From Dermatemys mawii (taxonomy: Eukaryota; Chordata; Testudines; Dermatemydidae): a stretch of DNA of 64,000 bases. A program made the translations under genes and the position numbers. Location of the stretch: assembly GCA_007922305.1 (NCBI GenBank), contig ML677326.1, positions 55,112,785 to 55,176,784 on the forward strand. The letters run 5' to 3'. Each line of letters begins with the position of its first letter. The first letter of the stretch is position 1. Below are positions 57,360-64,000 of the stretch, one piece after another. Below the pieces are notes generated by a model, which had not been told where the DNA came from, searched no databases, and was given only the letters and a program-made list of their open reading frames with translations.

Positions 57360-57474
57360 GTACCAGAGGGGTAGCCGTGTTAGTCTGGATCTGCAAAAGC
57401 GACAAAGCATCTTGTAGCACCTTCTAGACTAACATCTGTTAGTCTAGAAGGTGCTACAAGATGCTTTGTCGCTT
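57360..57474. mobile_element. Foldback copy of the 'GTGGCACCTTAAAGACT' repeat, perfect 38-bp palindrome
   Basis: The antisense terminus TACCAGAGGGGTAGCCGTGT leads into AAGCGACAAAGCATCTTGTA. The 38 bases at 57397-57434 are followed after two nucleotides (TC) by their exact reverse complement at 57437-57474. Direct repeats GTATTAATTCA (57349-57359) and GTGTTAATTCA (57475-57485) flank it with one mismatch. It keeps only the 3' part of the repeat unit and lacks the hammerhead-like core. Confidence 0.92.
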
Positions 57475-57485
57475 GTGTTAATTCA

Positions 57486-58080
57486 TACATTTTTAAACTC
57501 AGGATTTCATCCAGGCCATTCTGTTTGCTGAACAACAATATACCAACTTCAATTAAAGTAGCTTTCTTGAGTTTTGCACACTTGCTACACTGCTACTTTG
57601 AGAGTCACCTCACTTCATAATGAATCATGTGATGGCCCCATTGTAGTGAGAGCAGATGAAGGGCAGGGAAATCATCTTCAGGAGGTAGCTCCTTTTACTC
57701 TTGGAGTGATGTTAACAGTCAAGAGAATTTTGAAAGCATGTAAGAGAGAGGAAGAAACTGAGAATCACAAGAAGGGCTCTTTGAGTGAGTGGGGGCTAAG
57801 AATTGTGAAGCTAATTGGTAGTACTACTCACTGTTTAGAACTTAAATGAGCAGAGCTACAATGAAAATCTTACTTTTCATCAGGTGATTATTTCTTTTGT
57901 AAGAACTTAATGCAAGCTCCCTTTCATTAAAGGGAGATGAGATTAAAGGGATCCCATTGAATTCAACTGTAAAACTCTCATCGACTTCAATGAGAGCAAG
58001 TGCAGTAGTCAACCTATACTCTTTTGCCAGATTTTGTGGTTTCTAATTTTATTTCCTGCTCTCAGTGTTGCAGTATTCTC
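57486..58080. other. No recognised gene; 91-codon frame at 57574-57849
   Basis: The plus-strand frame has a mixed, soluble composition with no motif that I know. It is not accompanied by visible splice or coding-context support. Treated as chance. Confidence 0.3.
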
Positions 58081-58741
58081 AATCTCCACTTCTTTCTACC
58101 TACAGTTATTACTACTTGCCATGTGCTAGGGACCCAGTGACCCCAGCTATAGCAGGCTCTCCCCACGGAGCGAGGACCATGGTGGTGGTGGCAACAGGTG
58201 GGCAGGGCATTGAATGTCACTGACTCCCTGGCCTGGAAAGAGGGAGGGACTTGCAGAGAGATTCTGACAGGCTGGCGCTGCATCCTGGGACTTTGCCAGC
58301 TACCCTAACACCATGATAGGGAGTGACGCTGCTTCCTCTCCAGTGCCACCCCAGATACCCCATGTAAGTACACACATACTCCTCCAGCTCTCCCCTCAAA
58401 TACCCCATTCAGCACTCCTGTCCAGTTTCCCCTCCCTCTACTCCTTGCAGTGTCCTCTATTTGGGAACTTGAAATATGGTAACCCTAGATTGCTCTGTTC
58501 TCAGAACCTTCTGGAGCTGGCAGGAGCAAGTCCATCCTGCCAGCAGCCACGTGACCCTATTGCCTGGGCTGGGCATTAGGGTTGGGCTGTGTGTGGCCAT
58601 GAGCCTGGAAGCCATGGGGCTGGAGCAGGGCAGCCAAGGGTGGGTCCACTCTGTGCACAGGGAGTGTGGGAAGAGTGAAATTGACTGCAATGGCAGGTCC
58701 CTGGGCAGCGAGCAGGGTGTGAACAGGCTGCAGAGAGTCAC
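58081..58741. other. GC-rich, probably repeat-derived DNA
   Basis: ATGGTAACCCTAG near 58478-58490 is a terminus-like phrase of MITEs, and GGAGCTGGCAGGAGCAAGTC follows. A minus-strand frame of 260 codons (58457-59239) runs across this stretch and the MITE at 58742. Its product is Pro/Leu/Ser-rich and looks like a GC-driven open frame. Confidence 0.4.
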
Positions 58742-58857
58742 GTTGCCAATTTTGGTTAGACATATTCCTGAAGGTTTCATCAAATGACAATCTTTAATTA
58801 AAGATGAATCCTTATTTCTTGGAGACTCCAGGGCAATCCTACAGGGCTGGCAACCCA
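58742..58857. mobile_element. hAT-like MITE ('GGGTTGCCAA' family)
   Basis: It begins GTTGCCAATTTTGGTTAGAC and ends TCCTACAGGGCTGGCAACCC. A central foldback (TCTTTAATTAAAGATGAATC) and GGAGACTCCAGGGCAATCC are characteristic of this common family. TSD not clear. Confidence 0.75.
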
Positions 58858-59749
58858 AGCTGAGAGGCAGGTGCCCTAGGAGGATAAGTACTTCAGGGAG
58901 CACCTTGGGGAACATCTCAGGGCAGCCAAGCAACTTGGGCAGAGCCCAGCTCCAGGGGTGTCGCTGGCCAGCACCAGGTTCCTCGGGGCAGAAGCAAGAG
59001 TATGTCAGGGATACAGCTTGGAGCTGTGCTGCCCTCCCTGTCAAGGGAGCGCCTAGCTGTGCAGAGGCAGCTGGTTTGATGAGCAGTGCAGGGGGAGATG
59101 CTGAGCAGCCAGCCAGTGCCCCGGGTCCCACAGCACAGACAGGGGCCCGAGCAGCCGGGCCGCTCCCACCAGCTTTGAGAAAGCCTGTGATAAGTGGAAG
59201 GCAGAAACCAGGTGGGGGAGATGGGATGCAATCCTGCATGCCGCCCCCGCCCCCACATATCCTCTAGGGCACCCAGATATGCTTGCTCACCCCAGGCGCT
59301 AAAATGCTTAGTTACAGTTCTGCAGACAGACAGTGATTTGGATGGGGATGGTGAGTAGGAGACCAAGATAACAGAAAACACGCATGAGTTGGATAGTAGG
59401 CAGTAGCTCTAGTTCCCTGGCATAGCCCCTATTGATACCAGGTTTTTTTCTGTTTGTTTTACACACTATATATAAAAATTTATTTCAGCCATCTCTGCCT
59501 CTCTTCTTGGGGGCTTCCCCCCACCCCCAAAGAGACTCAAAACATACCTAGCACTTACTACCTTAATCTGACCTGTTTATGATCAGATTCAATTCTTTAC
59601 AGCATTCTCTTTTATGCCTACATTTTAAATTTCATAGCATGTTTACTTAATACTTTTCTTCAGTGTAGATTATATGAAAGGCAAATCACAGTATTAAAAA
59701 CATTCTTCTATACGCAGCTCAGCTCTGCATGTGGGGATGTGAAAGTAAT
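58858..59749. other. No gene supported; GC-rich then AT-rich DNA
   Basis: Frames on both strands between 58905 and 59381 (up to 154 codons) overlap one another and have no domain. No recognised element is visible from 59290 on. Confidence 0.35.
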
Positions 59750-60850
59750 AAGAACATAAGAATGGCCCTCCTGGGACTGACCAAAGGTTCATCTAGCCCA
59801 GTATCCTGTCTTCTGACAGTGGACAATGCCAGGTGCCCCAGAGGAAATGAACAGAACATATAATCAAGTACTCCATTTGCGGTTGCTCATTCCTAGCTTC
59901 TGGCAAACGGAGGCTAGGGGCACTATTCCTGCCCATACTTGCGAATAGCCATTGGTGGATATATCCTCCATCAATTTATCTAGTTCTTTTTTGAACCCTG
60001 TTATGGTCTTGGCCTTCACAACATCCTCTGGCAAGGAGTTCCACAGGTGGACTGTGCGTTATATGAATAAATATTTCCTTTTATTTGTTTTAAACTTGCT
60101 GCCTATTAATTTCATTTGGTGACCCCTACTACTTGTGTTTTGAGAAGTAGTAAATAATACTTCCTTATCTACTTTCTCTACGCCGGTCATGATTTCATAG
60201 ACCTCAATCATATTTTCCCTTAGGCATCTCTTTTCCAAACTGAAAAATTCCAGTGTTATTACCACATCTGCACAGAGTATTCCACATATGGGCATACCAT
60301 GGATTTATATAGAGGCAAGATGATATCTGTCCTATTATCTATCCCTTTCTTAATTATTCCCAGCATTCTCTTCACTTTTTTGACTACCACTGCACATTGA
60401 GTGGATATTTTCAGAGAACTGTCCACAATGACGCCAAGATCTCTTTCTTGAGCAGTAACAGCTAATTTAGACCCCATCATTTTATATGTACAGTTAGGAT
60501 TATATTTTCCAATGTGCATTACTTTGAATTTATCAACATTAAAATTTCATCTGCTATTTTGTTGCCCAGTCACCCAGTTTTGAGAAATCCTTTTGTAGCT
60601 CTTTGCAGTTTGCCTGGGTCTTAACTATCTTTAGTAATTTTATATCATCTGCAAATTTTTCCACCTCACTGTTTACCCCTTTTCCCAGATCATTTATTAA
60701 TATATTAAAAAGACTGGTCACAGAACAGACCCCTGGGGGACAAAACTATTTACATCTCTCCATTCTGAGAACTGACCATTTATATCTAGCTTTAGTTTTC
60801 TATCTTTTAATCCATGAGAGCTCCTTCCCCTCTTATCCCATGGCTCTTAT
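59750..60850 (-). mobile_element. CR1 LINE, 5'-truncated, about 1.1 kb
   Basis: AATAAGAACATAAGAATGGC followed by CATCTAGCCCAGTATCCTGT is the reverse-complement 3' end. The copy extends upstream to around 60850 through the region after the RT catalytic box (GCCACTCACTG... AAATTTTTCCACCTCACTGT near 60650-60670). Same subfamily as 18070. Confidence 0.95.
60059..60519 (-). pseudogene. CR1 pol C-terminal fragments
   Basis: The frame 60519-60259 has MHIGKYNPNCTYKMMGSKLA, ERDLGVIVDSSLKISTQCAV and [20 protein letters not shown], and ends at [11 protein letters not shown]. The frame 60295-60059 gives [20 protein letters not shown] and [16 protein letters not shown] deletion of about 100 bp lies between [11 protein letters not shown] and FFSLEKR, and the catalytic box upstream (near 60650) is outside the open frames. 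Confidence 0.9.
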
Positions 60851-60961
60851 CCCACTCCGAGGTTCTTCCCTACCATGTGCCGTGGTTCCAGGTCAGGCTG
60901 GGGCTGTGCTGCCCACCCTTCTGGGGCACTCTAGAGTTGGGGGTTGTTAGCTGGTGGCTGC

Positions 60962-60988
60962 GGGGGTGGGGTGGGGTGGGGTGGGGGA
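60962..60988. repeat. (GGGGT)n short tandem repeat
   Basis: About five GGGGT units. G-rich runs of this type can form G-quadruplexes. No functional context is visible. Confidence 0.9.
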
Positions 60989-60989
60989 G

Positions 60990-61985
60990 GAGCTGGGTGC
61001 AGAAAAGGCAGGGTCTCGGGCAATAGGGGCAGAGCTGGGAGCTAGGCTGCCCCAGGCAGTGGTTCTTGCACTGCTCAGGGCCGTTTTCTTGTGTGTAGGG
61101 AAGATGGGAGGAAGGGAAGAGAAGAATTGTTGGGGGATTAGAGAGACCCATTCTCATCTTGGCAGCATGCCAGAACTTGGAAAGAGAAAAATTAAATTGA
61201 AGTTGTAGTTGTGTAACTTAGTTACAAGGAGTACTACTTTCACACAAGGAGCTCCAGTGCATGCTGTGGGATGGTGTGTGTTACTCAGCAAGAAACATAA
61301 GGGTTGGAGAATCAGACCGGTAAGCATGCAAATTACCTTTCTCTATCAAGGTGCGGGTGAACGTGACCTTTCTTCCTTCTCTGTTTTCCCTCCCACTGAG
61401 TTCTCCCCTTTTGGATCAACAGAAGACTCCAAACAAATAATGCCCCCCTCTCCCGCAGACCTCGGGGCAATAATCCTTTATTAGGGTCTACCCGGCTGTA
61501 TTCCCTTCATCCTGGGGAGCAACGGGGAGTTGCCAAGCACACTTAAATAGGACTTCAGTTGAGCACGCCATGCTTACTTGTAAAAGTGGAGGAAATAAGT
61601 ACTGACCAACCTCACAGAAGATGAGCAAAAGACAGCCCTCAGGAACTCAGGGTCTTAAAAAGCTAACTTGAGAGTGGCTGAAATTGATAGACATAGACGT
61701 GCCAGCAGATGGGGATCTGTTCCAACAGTAAGGGTACAGGCAAGATCACTTGCTGTTAACAGATTTCAGACAATTAAGAGATGCATGATAAGAATGTTTG
61801 CTATTCGTAAAATTACATCTGTAGCACTACAAAACAGAGAGATGTATACCTATTGTATTCAATTGGACAGTGTTAAAATAAGGAGGTTTGTGTAATCTAA
61901 GAACTAATTAGACATATGCTACAAAAGTTCAATTAAATAAACGCACAAACGTACATTGTGCAGAAGGCTTTAGTCAAGGGACACC
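60990..61985. other. No gene supported
   Basis: Chance frames (60954-61208, 61209-61484, 61668-61895) have no motif. No repeat recognised with confidence. Confidence 0.35.
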
Positions 61986-62182
61986 AGTGCCTGCAGCCCT
62001 GGAGTCCCCTGTCCCGGCAGGCATTGGGTCCCATCTTCTCTCCCCTGCTGGGCAGCGGGGAGAGAAGCCGCAGCCCCCACCTGCTGGGGTCTGAGACCCC
62101 ACTATAACGCGACCCTGCATTTAGCGCAATGGGATTTCTTGGATCCCATTTGTCACGTTATAGCGGGGCTCAACTGTATCTG
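61986..62182. mobile_element. pogo/Tigger-like MITE fragment
   Basis: ACCCCACTATAACGCGACCC and TTGTCACGTTATAGCGGGGC followed by TCAACTGTA fit the termini of pogo-type Tc1/mariner elements (CAGTTGACCCCTCTATAACGCG-like). The two CGTTATAG/CTATAACG phrases are in inverted orientation around 62103-62165. The other end is GC-rich and not matched. Confidence 0.5.
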
Positions 62183-62970
62183 CTGCCCTACTCTGAGAAC
62201 TACTACATTTGCCTGAATCTGTCACAGGTGATGGGACTGCCAGTGCTTTGTAGTCCTGTAATTCTGATGTTGCAGAAGGAAAAATGCATAAGGGCTTGAC
62301 CACCAAACTTCTGAATGAGGGAGCAATACTGGTTGCTGCCTGGAGGACAATAGCTCCACAAGAACCATAGAGAAGTCACGTAACTACCAACTAGTTGCAA
62401 GTGCTCTAGTGGGTTTGACTTCCCTTGCTGCCTGTAGCCAGTTGCAACTCCAAAAGTTGTGGAGTCTCAACTCTTGTTGGGGACAATGTTTCAATGTGGA
62501 TGAAATGCTGGGGTATCAATTGTCCTTGGATACATTGAAAAAGTATGGTGGCAGGTGTTCGTATCACATTATCCAACACACGAAACTTCTCCCTAGGCAA
62601 ACAGTATATTTGATACCAATGGCACATATGAAAGATGCTACAATGTTATTTTTTATCTCCAAGTAGCCCTTTGACTCCAGAAAATGATTGGAATTAATAG
62701 TGGCGGGCAAGGATCGCACTCTCACAATCACTTGTCTACCAAATTATCATAAATGAACACCACTCATTAACATACCTGACTGTCTAAGAATGAGAAGCAA
62801 TCCAACAATGAAGCCAGTTTCCAAAAAGGGAGGCAACTAAACTGAGCATTTCAAGATGCATGTACCTTACGCAGCTGTGTATTTTACCTCAAATATAATA
62901 AGCTGAAGTCCAGCATAGAGCTTCATCATGATGGAAGACAAAAAGATAAAAGCTTTAGTCAAGCATAGTG
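62183..62970. other. No gene seen
   Basis: Overlapping short frames on both strands (62121-62666), the longest 85 codons, without recognisable domain. Confidence 0.35.
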
Positions 62971-62978
62971 CTGGGGAG

Positions 62979-63544
62979 CAGAGGTGCATTAAGGTTTCCT
63001 GGGGCCCTAGCCCAAAGCAAGTGGAAGGGCCTCTCCCCATCCCTTCTGCCTCTGTTCTGCATGCAGCCTTGCCCACAGCCCCTCCCCTTTCTGCTCCTTC
63101 CCCAGGGCCTGCTCATGTTCCACCCAAGGTCTCCCTCATTCTGCACTGCAACCCACTTTGCTTTCTGCTGCCCTGCACTGCAGCCCCAAGACCAGAGAAG
63201 CTCAGTCCCCACACCACGGCAGTGGACAATGAGAGCTCCTCCAATCCGATGGTCACAGCAGAAGTCTGGGTGCTGGGGCTCCCCCGCTTCCCCCCTACAT
63301 TTTTGCAGGGACCCATGGTTGGGGTACTGGGGTTTCTCCTGCCCTTTCTGGTGTGTCTATGGGGGGTCCAGAGCCACGGGGGGTGAGAGTGGGGAAGAGG
63401 ATGGGAGGACTTCCCTCACCCTGCCTGCCCAGTGGCTGGGGTTCCAAGCTTCCACTGCCTGGAGGCAAATTTCTTCTGGGGCCCCGCAGTTGGTCGGTAC
63501 CTCTGGGCACAGATCCCATTGGCCCAGTGGCTAATCCATCATTG
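62979..63544. mobile_element. hAT element with decayed TSD
   Basis: It starts CAGAGGTGCATTAAGGTTTC, followed by GGGGCCCTAGCCCAAAGC, and ends CCAGTGGCTAATCCATCATTG. The flanks CTGGGGAG (62971-62978) and CTGGAAAC (63545-63552) agree at 5 of 8. The C-rich interior explains the 188-, 152- and 116-codon frames here, which are not protein-like. Confidence 0.75.
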
Positions 63545-63552
63545 CTGGAAAC

Positions 63553-64000
63553 TATCCATGGAACAGCAAGTGGAGGCCAATATTCATTAGGCCTAAGGTC
63601 TTATCAGTACCAGCGCACTGTGCCATATGATCCAGGAGCTAAATGGCAACTGAAAACTTTAAGGGAAGTTTTCATAAACCTTGCAAGGCAATCACTTCCC
63701 TGAGACTATTGCCTTTTGAGTATGGCAAGTGGCATCTGGCTTGCTTATGTTCAGCCCTAATATTTCCTTTCTCCCCAATCCCAGAACTATTTGAACTCTT
63801 CTTATCTTCCAGTCCATACTAAAAAGGAATGTATTTATAATTACGAGTGCTAAGAGAGCTCTTCAAATGTTTCCCCTCACCCAACCTGATCCACTATCAA
63901 TTCTGTGAATGATTTCATGAGACTCTGTATATGATTTTAAAAGAGAAAAAATAGAAAAAGATTGATTGGTAAACAAGAGCTATCATCTATAGACTCATTA
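63553..64000. other. No gene seen
   Basis: The last 450 bases are AT-rich and contain no recognised element. Confidence 0.4.

Noticed and set aside
58457..59239. 260-codon open frame on the minus strand
   Set aside because: It spans a MITE (58742-58857) and GC-rich DNA, its product is Pro/Leu/Ser-rich without a domain, and other frames overlap it on both strands.
62968..63534. 188-codon plus-strand frame with overlapping 152- and 116-codon frames
   Set aside because: It coincides with the hAT element 62979-63544, whose C-rich interior keeps several frames open. No motif.

Overview
This window reads as intergenic DNA from an amniote, most likely a turtle. The evidence is the repeat content. 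CR1 LINE fragments of several subfamilies lie in both orientations. There are many short hAT-type elements with 8-bp target duplications, MIR-type CORE-SINE relics, a DIRS-type tyrosine-recombinase retrotransposon, LTRs of a type I recognise from turtle genomes, and foldback copies of the abundant 'GTGGCACCTTAAAGACTAACA' repeat. Species assignment rests on my recognition of these families, not on a search. I found no host protein-coding gene, no tRNA or rRNA gene and no CRISPR array. Every open reading frame I could interpret is a transposon pseudogene fragment. The other frames are short, sit in low-complexity or repeat sequence, and have no recognisable protein family.

Layout. 1-2.9 kb: decayed DIRS-like retrotransposon on the minus strand, cut by the window edge, in the order Gag zinc motif, RT, RNase H, tyrosine recombinase. 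2.9-9.4 kb: a MITE, a probable LTR (about 5.17-6.21 kb), hAT-derived GC-rich DNA at 7.7-8.1 kb and unique DNA. 9.4-20.2 kb: a tandem duplication, CR1 ends, hAT elements at 11.08 and 16.32 kb, a 1.8-kb CR1 copy on the minus strand (18.07-19.84 kb) and a MITE at 19.92 kb. 20.2-31 kb: mostly unique DNA, an LTR candidate, a decayed element with a Myb/SANT-like accessory ORF (about 24.7-26.7 kb), and CR1 and MIR fragments. 31.08-33.58 kb: a palindromic hAT element containing a complete 784-bp solo LTR with 5-bp target duplications. 35.57-37.26 kb: a three-layer nest, namely an apparently 5'-inverted CR1, a hAT element in its inverted half, and a second CR1 in its 3' half. 39.8-43.5 kb: MIR, LTR piece, CR1 with a 178-bp hAT element inserted in frame, and two more hAT copies. 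45-58 kb: hAT elements, foldback repeats (46.3, 48.9 and 57.4 kb, the last a perfect 38-bp palindrome), CR1 and MIR fragments, microsatellites. 58-64 kb: GC-rich repeat-derived DNA, a CR1 copy (59.75-60.85 kb), a pogo/Tigger-like fragment and a hAT element.

The pieces do not form a working pathway. They are a record of successive insertions, and the interest lies in the nesting order and mechanism signatures: target duplications, 5' inversion and foldbacks. I see no convincing undescribed functional system. The best candidates for a second look are the foldback repeats with a hammerhead-like core, the perfect palindrome at 57.4 kb, the palindromic hAT element, the in-frame CR1/hAT chimaeric ORF and the Myb/SANT-like pseudogene.
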